DNA of 64,000 nt from Armigeres subalbatus (taxonomy: Eukaryota; Arthropoda; Insecta; Diptera; Culicidae), in the NCBI RefSeq assembly GCF_024139115.2, contig NC_085139.1, positions 73,203,203 to 73,267,202 on the forward strand. Direction: 5' to 3'. Made by a program: the position numbers and the translations under genes. The notes beneath the pieces were generated by a model, which saw nothing but the letters and a program-made list of their open reading frames with translations, was not told the DNA's origin and did no database searches. Below are positions 45,230-56,575 of the stretch, piece after piece; position 1 is the first letter of the stretch, and the number at the start of each line of letters is the position of its first letter.

Positions 45230-48200
45230 AACACCTATTTGAAAGATGTTGCGCGTGCTGCTTGGGTGCCTTTCGGACCGCCGACATTTGGTATGATCCT
45301 TGCTAACGCACTGATCATTTGAGCCGCCTTTTCATAGGAATAGTCCACGTGGGTGTTGAAGTTCAACCGGTCATCTATCATCACACTTAGATGTCTCAGA
45401 GTTCGCACCGACGGGATGTCGTGCCCTCCGATGGTAATCTGCATCCGCTGGATTACTTTGCAGTTGCTGAACAGCATCACTTCCGTTTTCCCGAGCAGCA
45501 CAAGTCAGACAAATATGGTTGCAGCAACTTGATTGTGACTAAATCTGGTCGCATATGAGTTGCAGTAACCTATGTGGAACATGTGTGCTGCTAGGGTTGT
45601 GTTGAGCCAGCTGCAGCTTGGCTCCATTCATTCAGGTTTCTACTGCGTCGGTCGCTTCCGCCACCAGCATTTCCACCTCCTCCAGTGAATCACCGGTTAT
45701 CGTTAGGACGACATCATCCGCGAATCCGTAAATCTTTACACCTTTGGGCAACTTCAGCGTCAGCACCCCGTTGTTCATCATATTCCATAACGTTGGGCCC
45801 AGTATGGTTCCTTGTGGAACGCCCGCCGTAACCCTGATCGACATCTGCCCCGAGTTCGTGTCGTAAACCAGAATCCGATTCAGGAAGTAGTTCCTAAGGA
45901 TCTTACACAGGAAGTCGGGGATTCACATTCTATGCAGCGTTGCGGCGTTGGCCTCCCAGCTGGCACTATTGAACGCGTTTTTGACGTCAATCGTTACTAC
46001 CGCGCAAAACCGATTTCCCCTCCTCTTCTTTTTAGACGCCCTCTCTGCATCTTCAATGACTGTCCTTATTGCATCCACAGTCGATCTGCCTTTACGGAAT
46101 CCAAACTGTTTTTTTTCGATAAGCCAGTCTCACCCTCCGTGAATCAGCGTCAGCTTCTCGGCACAACTCCTTGAAGCAGTTGGACTTGCTGATTTGGATC
46201 GCCCGTTTGAAAGCCGCTCTAGCTTCACGGAAAACTATCTTTCTCTGACCATTTCAGACCTTGCCCTCTGAAAGTGTCTCCTAGCTCTGAGACACACAGC
46301 GCGAAGGTTGGCAAGATTTTCGTTACACCTTGGCCGTAACTTGGCCGTTGGCTGTTCGTTGACTCTAATTTCCTCGGCATCGTCGCATCGCAAGCCCTCG
46401 CTAGCGTTTCCGTCAGTTGGTCTGCGTCAAGGTTTGTAGCGTCGCTGTGCGCTCGAAGTGCTTCAATAAAAAGATCCTTATCGAAGTCCTTCGTCTTCCA
46501 TCTTCGCCAACAAGACCTCATCTCCCGTCGTACCGTCGGCGTTCGTGTTCCAACACTATACCGGATCGCTTGGTGATCACTATGGGTATAGTCTTCACAA
46601 ACTCTCCAGTTCATGTTCCTCACCATCGACGGACTGCAGAACGTGACATCGATGATGGACTCCCTGCCATCTCTGCGAAATGGACTAACGGTACCTTCGT
46701 TGCCCATCTTACTTCCAGCTTAGCCAGCGCCTCCAGCAAACGTAACCTCAATCAAATCGCCTCGCCAAAATCGCCTCCAATAATCACTGGTTTTAGGCAG
46801 ATCAGCTTCTCCGTAAGTGAGTCCAGCATCCGGTTATACTGCTCCAGAGTTCACACAAAGATCCCGGTAATTTTGGCGATTACGAAACACCCTCGTTTGA
46901 AGTATCTACCATTTCTTGGATAGGGAATCTGCCCATCACTTAGATAGCCGAAATTCCCGTAGCATCCGCCACTCAAATGCCGTTGTCAGAAGGGATCCGG
47001 TACGGCTAAGCAATTATTGTCACTTCGCACATTGCTTCTGTTGTTGACTGCCACAACAGCTTCTGTGCGGTGTCGCAATGATTGAGATTTAACTGGATGA
47101 TCTTCATTAATCTCGACCCGTCATCGCCTTCTTGTAGACAGGGCATTGGAAGCCACCCGTCATATGGTCGTTTCCGTCCTCCGGTTTGCAGAGCAGGCAT
47201 CTTTGTTGCTTCGCGCAGTCCCTAGCAACGTGTCCTTCTCCACCACATTTCCAAACGCCATACATTTAAAGCATCGCTCCATCTGTTTGGTGATTCGAGG
47301 GGTGAGTCTCAACGGACAAATTGACCATCCGACTTTCACCTTGCCCAGCTGCACCATTTTGTTGGCACCGCCTACCGGTAGTCGTATCGCTGCTATTTGT
47401 GTGCCACCTACGCTTTCCTCAGCCGAATGGTCATCTGAACCTCGCCCAGCGTGCATTGTGAGGTCTGTGCATCCCTCAGTTTGTCTACCGTAGTGATCTC
47501 GTTCAGGTCTCTGTACTCGACCACTGCCTCTTGCGTTAAAGCTCTTACGTTTCCTTCACTACCTAAGAAGTTGGCAATGAGCTCCCGGAAGGCCGAGCTC
47601 TTGACCGGATCCTTCTCCAGCTCGAACAGCAATTCCGCCTTCTGAGTACGCCTAGTCCTCACCACTTTTTCACCCAAGTCCTTGAGCACCGGGTCCTCTC
47701 TCACCTTGTCGTCTTGTCGCTCACTTCGACTATCAAGACGTCCCCCTTGACCCTCTCACGAGTAGAGCGATGTTTTTCTTTGTTCTTCTGCTCCTTCTTT
47801 GTTTTCACGTTCTCCTTCTGCTTCTTTCACTTCTCCCGCTGGCTTTCCACGGTTTGCCAATCACTGTTCTTGACGCCTTCCTACGCTCGCTTCTCCGTGC
47901 GAGTATTCCGGGGGCTCATTGGTGCCTCGACTGTTGTATGCTCCGCTGCATCTTTCAGTGCTTTTTCAGCTGCTTCTGCTGTTCTTTTGAGCGCGTTCTG
48001 TTCGTGCTCAGCAGTTTTAACGGTGGACTTGATGCTCGTCACTAGAAACTTGATCTTCGTGTGAACATTGTGCTTGTCCTTCACGAAGTCACTGACTCGC
48101 TTCCGCACCTCCATCAGGTTGGACCTCCCAAGTTGTAGCTCATCATGAGTAGCACTACTTTCCGAATTTGGAGTGGACATCCTACTCTCGAATCCTAGCT

Positions 48201-48275
48201 CCTGTTGGCCTGCCCGGTTCTCAGCAGCCTTGGCCATACTGCTGGTACTCGCTACTGCTACCTGCGACATCACTG
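45230..48275 (-). pseudogene. Nearly complete R1-group LINE, decayed
   Basis: Read on the minus strand from 48273. ORF1 begins MMSQVAVASTSSMAKAAENR (48273-47881, coiled-coil-like, Glu/Lys-rich). The ORF1 C-terminal half (47704-47160) carries CCHC-type knuckle remnants (ERCFKCMAFGNVVEKDTLLG). The endonuclease start is MKIIQLNLNHCDTAQKLLWQ (about 47100), with a later endonuclease piece IIDVTFCSPSMVRNMNWRVC and YTHSDHQAIRY (46707-46560). RT follows: VTAGVPQGTILGPTLWNMM, then the catalytic YGFADDVVLTITGDSLEEVE (45844-45632). The thumb side is LRHLSVMIDDRLNFNTHVDY (45390). Many frameshifts split it, and a ~105-bp MITE lies between palm and thumb. The 3' end is truncated near 45230. R1-group LINEs encode a nucleic-acid-binding ORF1 and an endonuclease/RT ORF2; both are broken here. 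Confidence 0.8.
45491..45595. mobile_element. ~105-bp MITE inside the R1-group element
   Basis: Termini CCCGAGCAGCACA and TGTGCTGCTAGGG are inverted copies. The RT reading resumes on either side (AKLQLAQH before, KTEVMLFSNC after), which shows it is an insertion. Its interior (GGTTGCAGCAACTTG, CATATGAGTTGCAGTAACC) resembles 10015-10085, where GGTTGCAGTAACTCATATG occurs. Confidence 0.7.
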
Positions 48276-48310
48276 GAGATCGCTGCAGCTTTCCAATTTT
48301 TACGCCTCCT

Positions 48311-48401
48311 AAGTAACATTTTAAGTTTTATAACGCTCTTGAAGCCCATAATTTACTCTTCAAGAGTGTTATAAAACCAGTATGAAACCAAAATGTTACT
48401 T
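48311..48401. mobile_element. 91-bp palindromic MITE (AAGTAACATTTT termini)
   Basis: AAGTAACATTTTAAGTTTTA and further GCTCTTGAAG face CTTCAAGAG and, at the end, AAAATGTTACTT. The 12-base terminus AAGTAACATTTT also forms the ends of the inner palindrome at 42467-42631, so the two belong to one terminus family. It interrupts the 5' end of the R1-group element. Confidence 0.75.
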
Positions 48402-48414
48402 GGGCTCGCCTACT

Positions 48415-48800
48415 CCATCATTGTTTGTAGAATTTGTTTCTATGTTCTGATCCCATGGGTGCCTTTGTAAACAGTGAGGTCCATGCAAGGGTTGACTCCG
48501 GTACCTTATAACACCGTGTTCAGAGCCGGATCGGCGTAAATCAGAATGGTGCATCTGAACCTACTACACATCGGTATAGGTGACAGGTGTTGAGCGTTAC
48601 CGGAGGCCTGCCAGGTTGTTTACCGGGACGGAGGCAGTCGAACTATTAGCCTGCTTGCCATTTCGAAAAGATGTCAATCTTTTTACTCAGGAAACAGAAT
48701 AGCACGACTGTCGGCCCATATACGCCTAATCCTATCTTAAAACCGAGAATCGTCCAATGTCGTTTGCCGTGACCAGTATACTATAATCAGGATCTTACTA
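48415..48800 (-). other. Probable 5' leader of the R1-group element
   Basis: Non-coding, lying upstream (minus strand) of ORF1 and beyond the MITE. No independent feature recognised; the leader assignment is by position only. Confidence 0.4.
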
Positions 48801-48832
48801 GTATGAATCCTGATGTGCCGGTTGGCACTCCT

Positions 48833-48920
48833 GTTGGGCTTGTGTGCTTTGAGCGGCGCACGGTCGCTGTGATAGGGCCTGCTTGCAGACACAAGCCCTT
48901 GGACAAAGTCCCTGCTGCCC
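48833..48920 (-). pseudogene. Orphan RTE 5'-end fragment
   Basis: Minus strand begins GGGGCAGCAGGGACTTTGTC and continues CAAGGGCTTG, then GCGACCGTGCGCCGCTCAAA and CACAAGCCCAA. It matches the 5' terminus of RTE copy B (44690-44869) and ends at the same 5' base region, but lacks an internal ~100 bases present there. No ORF follows. Confidence 0.75.
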
Positions 48921-48999
48921 CATGTGTGTGTGTACCTCCGAGACGATTTGGACGATAGCCGATAAAACGGCGTTCCAGCCAACTTCATCGTAACACATC

Positions 49000-50540
49000 C
49001 TCCGAACTAGGTTGTCAAATCAAACAATTGGGAGGTTTCGTGCAGCATTGTACCATATGTCCCTTCAATCCGCAGCGTCGGCAGAGCTTACTTCTGTTAG
49101 GGCCTTTGCAGTCCCATTGCTTGTGCCCCGGTTCCAGGCACAGGAAGCAAACTTCGAGTTGCTCGTATATGCCCACAAGGCACACCGACTATCCCACCTT
49201 GACGCTCCCTAACTTGACTACCTTGGAGGCGTCCGCTGCAGATAGCCGAACCGATGCTACCTGCGTCCCTGCCGGACCTTTCCGTTGCCGAACGGCTGCG
49301 GTGGGCGTCTCCACTTCACACTGTCGCCACAGTGCCGTGACGAGCTCTTCGACTTCGGTGATCTCGTCCAGGTCTTTAACCCTTAGATTCACTTCCGTCG
49401 TGAGTGCCTTTACCTTGACCATCTCACCTAGGACTTCCTCCGCCAACTTCTTGTAGGCGGCGCCCTTTTGCGAAACGCCCCGCTTCAGCTCGAGGATCAT
49501 CTCGCCCGTCCGGGTACGTCTTATTCGACGTACGTCGGCGCCGAGTTCACCGAGCTTGACGTCACTCCTCATCGCCTTCAAGACGTCCGAGTACTTGGCC
49601 TCGTCCGTCTTGATGACTAGGGCATCGCCCCTGAAGCGATTGGCGCCTACCCTAGACTTCTTGCTACCCTCATTCGCCTGGGCCTTCTTTTCGGCCATTG
49701 ACGTCTTCGGTTTCCTCTTGTTCTTGACCAGGGTCCAGGAGGCGTCATCCCCCTCTATTTCCCTGGTCTGGTGCGGCTGAGAGCTCTCAGCCTGCCGTAA
49801 CCCCATACCACCGTCTTTCCTGGGTGGACGGACCTTTCCAAGTCCTTCCTCCCCCGGTTTTGGAGGTACCTGGCCGGGGTTCAGCTTCCCAGCCCCACTA
49901 CCCTTGTTCTGGGTAGTAACCTTCCGCGTTTTGGAGCGCCCCCAGGGAGCTCATCCTCTGGAGACTGTCTCCCCCGTTTTTTGTGTCTGCTCCGTTGGAG
50001 CAGTGACCCCCTGACGTGCCCGCGAATACGTGAGCGCCACCGTCTTCGCTTGCACGCCCTCGGTCGATTCGACCTTGCCTGAGTCCGCGAATCCTTGGGC
50101 CTCAGTCTGCAGACCTCAACTCCACGGATTTCACGGGTTTACACTTGGCAGTCCTGACCGCCCTCTCCAGCTTGGCGTCCAACATCGACTTTCGAAGTTT
50201 CAGCAAGCTCGTCTTGAGGTCCTTACTGATATTATGCTTCGATGACGCAAAGTCGATGATGGCGTCCAGCTGTTCCGTCGCCACCTCGAAGGCCGAAAGC
50301 CCATCGCGTTTGCGGTTCATCGCTTTCACAAGCCATGGGCCGTCTATAACCTCTACCGGCGGAGCCTGGGAGATGGTTAAGTGACCCACGCTGGCGCTGC
50401 GCACTGAGCTGTCGACTATTGCCTCTGGCCTCCTAGGCGGAGACCTGAACAACCCACCTCTTGCGAAGGGGTTGTCGCCTACACTACTACCACTAATTGC
50501 TCGGGAAAAGAGGTCTACCACGCCAGAGCCCAGCATGACG
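49000..50540 (-). pseudogene. ORF1 (gag-like) of a second R1-group LINE
   Basis: Read from 50536: MLGSGVVDLFSRAISGSSVG, a helical stretch (AFEVATEQLDAIIDFASSKH, LKLRKSMLDAKLERAVRTAK), then a break. The frame at 49806-49189 continues (WTLVKNKRKPKTSMAEKKAQ, ALVIKTDEAKYSDVLKAMRS, RIRRTRTGEMILELKRGV, LTALWRQCEV). GEMILEL with a following zinc-knuckle region is the layout of R1/LOA-group ORF1 proteins. Knuckle-like Cys codons appear in 49189-49000 out of frame. ORF2 is absent; the RTE orphan and the other R1 element lie directly downstream. One long break (about 49810-50100) and no C-terminus, so not functional. Confidence 0.75.
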
Positions 50541-50890
50541 CGGTAAGGGACAATTACTGTGGAGGGTGCCCAGGTACCCCACAGGCTCCGTTAAAGGCCT
50601 AGCTCATTATTTCACCCCCCTGGCCATGCATCTCCTCGGCACGGGTCGCTTAACGCCTTGGAATTAGGGGTTAGGGACGATGGTCCCTTTGGTCGCACCC
50701 ACTCACTATAGCTGATGTCAGAAGGACAACAGGGCCCAGGCTGCACTACCAGCTAAGTACGCAACCCTTTAGTTGGTGGTCGATTGTCATCGAAAGACCC
50801 GTGGAAGCGTGAGATTGGAACTTGTGAGGACCAGAGCTGTGTAGGTCGCTCCTTCCCAGATGACAACTCACCATTTCGCAGTGCGTGTGT
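50541..50890 (-). other. 5' leader of the second R1-group LINE
   Basis: Non-coding GC-rich leader. The block TACTGTGGAGGGTGCCC, CACAGGCTCCGTTA, then GGAATTAGGGGT recurs in the same order and orientation at 62767-62890, ahead of another LINE. The far end has a GTGTGTGTGTG run (50886-50897). Confidence 0.6.
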
Positions 50891-51106
50891 GTGTGTTAAT
50901 AAAAGTGTCATTCATTTTTCAAGCACTTATCTTTAACCGCCTCATTTGCTTGCAATAAGTTGTATTCGACGCAGAATTTTGTCCCATTGGTTCCTATTGA
51001 AAATTGCCCAGATCGGACTATGGGCTTAAAAGTAATTGTCAAAATACTATTTTTTATAATGCACGAGAAAGGCACCATCACCGCTAGGTGGATTAATCAG
51101 GGGTTT

Positions 51107-52210
51107 GTTAAATATCTTGGTTGTGCATATGCACTAGAGTGAGGCGCAGTTGTATTGAAAAATGCAAACTTCGTCCAATTAAGTGAGATCAAGGTTGTTC
51201 TGAATCGGTTTGGGACCCCTATCAACTGTGCAAAATATGGGCTCGATTGGTTGCGACCTCGCATACCGCATTGCGTTTTAAATTTATATGGGGATTAGTA
51301 TGGGAAAACGTACTTTTTTCCATTTTTTCTACTAGCGGCTTCAATTTATCATTAATCATGTGACTCAATACGTTAGCATATAGTCTTGAAGATGCCGAAA
51401 GACTTTGCCGAAGAAGGTACGTAGCTGGAAGGTCTACAAAAAATGTTATTACGTTTCGAAAATTGATTGTTAGAACCATATGCAGGAAATCAATGTTTCT
51501 GCCAGCACTACCGGACGACCTATGAATATCGAAGGGCAAAACCCATCTTCCTTCTTGTCGGATTTTTTTCTTTGTGAAATGATTCCAGATAGCTCCCATT
51601 AGCTCCGAAGCCCTCTAACATCAATTATTTTGAAATAATACTCAATTAAATTAGTGGTCTACGTTGTCGGGCAGGGCTGGCAGAATAAACGATATTTTGC
51701 ATATGGTTCGAACACTCAATCTTAAAAGCGTTATAACTTTCTTCAGCAAAGTTTTTCGGCATCCTTTGGGTTATACTTTAACGCAATGTGCCACTTGGTT
51801 TACGATGAACTGAAACATCTAGTAGTAGAAATGCAAAAATATACGTTCTCCCATACTAATTTTCATACAAACTTCAAACGCGATGCGGAAAGCGAGGATG
51901 CAACCAATCGGTCCCAAATTCTGCACAGTTATTCAGGACCTAGAATGGCTTCGAAAAACCATTGATTTGAAAAAAATGACCATGACGCCCCACTCTAATA
52001 TGCACAGCACATGTGTCGAAATGGACAAATTGATATGAAGTTTGCGAAATAGAATCCACGTATCTTGGAGGGACTCGAACCCTCAACCTTCTACTCTAGA
52101 TAGGCGTGACAACTCCCTCCAAGACACGTGGCTTCTTTTTCGAAAACTTCGTATCAATTTGTCCATTTCGACACATGTGCTGTGCATATGCACAGCCAAG
52201 ATATTTAACA
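51107..52210. mobile_element. Foldback element with tRNA-like centre, split by a hAT element
   Basis: Without the insertion at 51135-51997, the left arm (GTTAAATATCTTGG, GTGCATATGCAC, then GTGTCGAAATGGACAAATTG) matches the reverse complement of the right arm (52114-52209) for about 100 bases. The arms end inside GGAGGGA / TCCCTCC around a 40-base centre. On the minus strand that centre reads GGTTGAGGGTTCGAGTCCCT, a tRNA T-arm/B-box-like sequence. Confidence 0.8.
51135..51997. mobile_element. 863-bp hAT-type element (TAGAGTG termini)
   Basis: Ends TAGAGTGAGGCG and CGCCCCACTCTA. Flanked by an exact 8-bp duplication ATATGCAC (51127-51134 and 51998-52005). It interrupts one arm of the foldback element, and excision restores the arm. 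Two similar blocks inside it (about 51220-51330 and 51835-51920) are inverted copies around CGTTTTCCCATAC / ACGTTCTCCCATAC-like words. The 125-codon minus frame is not recognisable as a transposase. Confidence 0.85.
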
Positions 52211-52214
52211 AAAA

Positions 52215-55200
52215 AAAAAAACACTTTTTTTTGTCAAACTCATCCATTCCAAATCGTAAGTGTAGGAGAAACGTTCTGCTGTAGTGGAGTTCTAGTGAAT
52301 GGACGTTGCTTTCGTTGGTTTTAACCCCTACGACGATGGACGGAAATACCCAATAAAACATTAATCTAGCACGATATGACATATATAGAAGATGATCTGA
52401 AACTATGTTTTCTTCAATCTGGTAATTTTCAAATTTCGAATTTCACATACGCGAAATACTTTGTATTACATTTTTATAAACCAATTCCCATAATTCTGAA
52501 CTAAGATATTTTCGCTGCAACTCTGAATAAACGTACAATCCCGTTAATATTCTCGACAATTGAGTGCGGTATTGATATTCGGATCACACAATTCGGTTCA
52601 TTAGTTTTGAATTCGGTTTGAGTTTGAAGAAACTTTCAACTCAAGCCTGAATGCACATAACCGATCATAAGCGTGTGTGTGTGCATTTATGTGGGGGATG
52701 GGGCGACGATGTTTGGGATTTATGCTTGGCATTTGTGCATTTACTTTTACTGGGGCCACAAATTGCAGACCAAGCGTACACTACGTTACACATTTTCCGA
52801 AAGAATGCGTCTGTGACCTTTGACTAGCAGAGAGTTGCGAGCTGAGACGAACTGTTTGTAACAACTGCAACCAACAGTTGGAGAGCTGGAATGGAATGAG
52901 TTGCATTCATACATTTTTCAGCAGAGATTCTTCTGCGAAACAAGTTCCCTGGCAGCAGCGTCGGTCGTCTGAGTTTGTACCAAACAACCGAGTTGGGAGG
53001 AGAAAGTTGCTCTTTGCTAGCGAATGTTGTGAATCCATGGTTGTTCTCAGGGAGGATATGTGGTATGATATCGTCCATGAACATATAAACTTTTCTAAAA
53101 TTTTGGAGATTATTTATTGACCTGTTTTAGTCTATTAATGTTCGCGTGAAATTTCATCCTGATGTATACAAACAAGCACGATTTTTCAGTTGTTTTCAGT
53201 TTTTTTATTCGTAAGGTCGTCTGTAGTGTAGCAATACTATCCTTAGCATAAAACTGACTACCTCCGTTATCGAATATTTTTGGATTACATTGTTGCTCTT
53301 TGCTTCAGTCAGTCATATTTCCAAAGAAGAACGACTTCCGTGAACACCTTCCATGCTTCCAGCTCTTGATAAAGCTTCTAAATTCTACACACTTAGTTTT
53401 TGTATCGAAGTCGTCTAAGGAATTGTTGCTTTAAAAATGCCAACCTAGATCTTGACCTAGATTCAACTAACAGAATGGTTGCTGGAGTCATCTGTTCAGC
53501 AGTATCTCCTTGCTTAGTTCTATTAGAATTATTTGATGGTATACAAATCTTGGCTAATTTCTACAAAGTCAGACAATCAAAATTAAGTGTGTATAAAATA
53601 TGAACACCGTTCCGACTGCAGTTAGTCAAGTGAATATCAAATCTTCTCTGTTGATCCTTACATGCAACCCAAAGCTTCGAACGAAAGGTCGATGGCTAAA
53701 GTAAATCACAGGCAAACAGATAAACACAAGTAATTTACGAACTTGGAATATTTGCTTTAATCTATCAATTGAAGCATTGCCATATATTTTGGATTGTTAC
53801 GTCCATTTATCGTTCGATAAAAAGGTGGGAAAACCAACTCCCGCTATACGAGTGGTGCTTCTCCAGTCAGAAGAGGAACTTTCCTGACCACATCGCTTGG
53901 CTAGCTACGGGGTACATTGCATGGATATGTGAGGGAATAAAACTTTGCTACATTGAGCACTTGGCGTTAGCTAATTCGATGATGTGCGCCTAGCTGTACT
54001 TTATGGTCGGGTGCACTCAAGCAGGATCATTGAAATCGATTCGGAATTTCCTTACTGCAGGTGTTGAACCGTAAGATAATTTGCCCCATACCTACGAAGA
54101 ACTTCCAGTACGTAGCATCCTACACACATAGCTCAGTACTGGTTTCAGTGTACCGAGATGAACACAAATTGGAGCGCTCTGTAGGGGAGTTCTTCTCTTG
54201 TTTCTTTTTACGAAAAGTTTAGTGTGTGAGAAATATGCATACTTTCTTGTGGTGATGCTTCCTCCAATCAACGAAATTCCATCGGCAAAAAGTGAAGAAA
54301 CTTTTCCATTTTTCCTCCACTCGGATAACAATGGGGGTGGGATCATGTTGAAGACTAGCAATATTTGTTGCTATAGGAGGAGATTTGTCGGCACTGGATG
54401 CTTCCCAATATCGGACCCTTAAGAGAATACTTCTTTCCGAAAATTCTTCGATCGACCTTTTGTGTCGAACGAGAGAAATCTTTTCCACGGAACAGCTGAT
54501 GTTTTAACCTTGGATGCTTTGAAATTGGTTAAACTAAGAAGATTTAAATAAACTTTGATAAATCAGACTCTTGATATGGAAAACATAAATCAAATAGCAA
54601 TTATGGTTTGTAAAATTGAAAATAATATCTGATTCGATATCCAAAAAAGCAGTCCTGATAACGCATAACCAGATAAACAATGCAAATGAATGTGATTACG
54701 GCAGCTAGTTATTTACTAGGAACTCTAATATTTTTTGAATGTTTACTGTTTTGATAGTCCTTTGAAAGAGATTTCTGAAATCTGGCATCATAAGTAAGAA
54801 ATTTATGCCTTCAACTAAAATGTACATGACCGGTTTAAACATGTTTCCAATTCGATTACAGCATGCAGATGAAACAACTTAAAATTTGATTTTAAACAAA
54901 CCTCCATATACTTGTCTCCCCCTTTGCCTTTCTGCCCTTCCTCCACAAAAAAATCCACATATTTCCATGTATGATGACACAGCCACAAAAAAGCGCAATC
55001 TTCCAGCCTGATTCATTTTCTATAATATTACTCAGCAGGATCCGGTTCCCCAATGGGAACAAGCTTCCGTTTTTTTTTTCGTTCTCTCCCTCCATACCAG
55101 AGAGCTTCGAAAAGTGGAAAGTATCACCCAGCACTAAATTCCAAACGTCACCTTCCGCAGCGCACCCCAACCCGGAAACGGGAGCAGCCAGCGATGGCTG

Positions 55201-55735
55201 TTTTGTTGTTGTCATCGCATTTTCCTCCGTTCGTTCGCCCAGATGGAGCTGGGAGATGATGAAAATGGTAAGCACGGTCTTCATCACCGATGACGCCAAT
55301 GTAAGCAACGGCTGATGGGTACCTGCGTTGCTATTAGGGTGTGTCGCCAGGAAGTTTTATTGTTCCCATTTTTTATTTTATTATTTGCTTGTAATGAAAC
55401 TTTATTGACCCAAGTTTGAATATAGACTGTCAACAATAATACCTATTAATGAACCATGCGAGGTGAATTTTTCTCAGAAGCAAAGGAATTCAAAGTTTCG
55501 GGTAATAGTAATGAAGAATTCTTTACTTATTTTTAAACAGAGGTCTGACATCTATATCAGCAGGAACCACGAAATCTACAGGGGTGGTCCGCAAATAATC
55601 TTCTATCCGATCCATGTACTTTGCTCGCTACGTACCTCGCTTTCGAGGTGCTATCTCGTATCACTATCGAGCTGTATTGCTATCGAATTATTGTCCGAAA
55701 TTAAGTTTAGGCCCATCGCAGTCGTCCGATTTTCG
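52215..55735. other. No gene recognised
   Basis: About 3.5 kb with no supported gene. There are frames up to 138 codons (54892-55308, minus) with an overlapping 114-codon frame on the other strand, both without motifs. A weak inverted pair TACACACTTAGTTTT / AAAATTAAGTGTGTA brackets 53385-53597 and may be a MITE. A host gene with small exons cannot be excluded. Confidence 0.4.
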
Positions 55736-55736
55736 G

Positions 55737-56575
55737 GACGTTCCTTCTGGAGTTCCTCCGGAAGTTCCTTCTGGAGTTCCTCTGGAAGTTCCTTCTGGAG
55801 TTCCTCCGGAAGTTCCTTTTGCATTTCCTCCGGAAGTACCTTCTAGAGTTCTTCCAGAAGTTCCTTCTGAAATTCCTCCTGAGGTTCCTCCAGGAATTCC
55901 TCCGGAAGTTCCTTCTATAATTCCCCCGGAAGTTCCTTCTATAATTCCTCCTGAAGTTCCTTTTGGAATTCCTCCGGAAGTTCCTTTTGGAATTCCTCCG
56001 GAAGTTCCTTTTGCAATTCCTCCGGAAGTTCCTTCAGGTATTCCTCCGGAAGTTCCTTCTGGAATTCTTCCGGTAGTTTTTTCTGGAATCCCTCCAGAAG
56101 GTCCTCCAGGAATCCCTCCAGAAGGTCCTCCAGAAATTCCTTCGGAAGGTCCTCCAGGAATTCCTCCGGAAGTTTCTCCGGGAATTCCTACGGAAGTTCC
56201 TCCGGAAGTTCCTCCAGGAATTCCTCCGGAAGTTTCTCCGGGAATTCCTCCGGAAGTTCCTTCAGGAATTCCTCCGAAGTTCCTCAGGAATTCCTCCGAA
56301 GTTCCTTCAGGAATTCCTCCGAAGTTCTTCAGGAATTCCTCCGGAAGTTCCTCCAGGAATTCCTCCGGAAATTCCTCCAGGAATTCCTCCGGAAGTTCCT
56401 CCAGGAATTCCTCCGGAAGTTGCTCCGGAAGTTCCTCAAGGAATTGTTCCGGAAGTTTTTCCAGGAATTCCTCCGGAAGTTCCTCCAGGAATTCCGCCGG
56501 AAGATCCTCCAGGAATTCCTCCGGAAGTTCCTCCAGAGATTCCTTCGGAAGTTTCTCCAAAAATTCCTCCGGAAG
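55737..56575. repeat. 24-bp CCGGAAGTTCCTCC minisatellite
   Basis: About 35 copies of a 24-bp unit of the form GGAATTCCTCCGGAAGTTCC with T/A variants. It shares the CCGGAAG core and GAATTCC word with the 24-27 kb array. Because 24 is a multiple of three, stop-free frames of 334 codons (+) and over 350 codons (-) arise. Not regarded as coding. Confidence 0.95.

Noticed and set aside
54892..55315. 138-codon minus and 114-codon plus frames as a gene
   Set aside because: Overlapping opposite frames with low-complexity, Phe/Ser/Pro-rich content and no motif.
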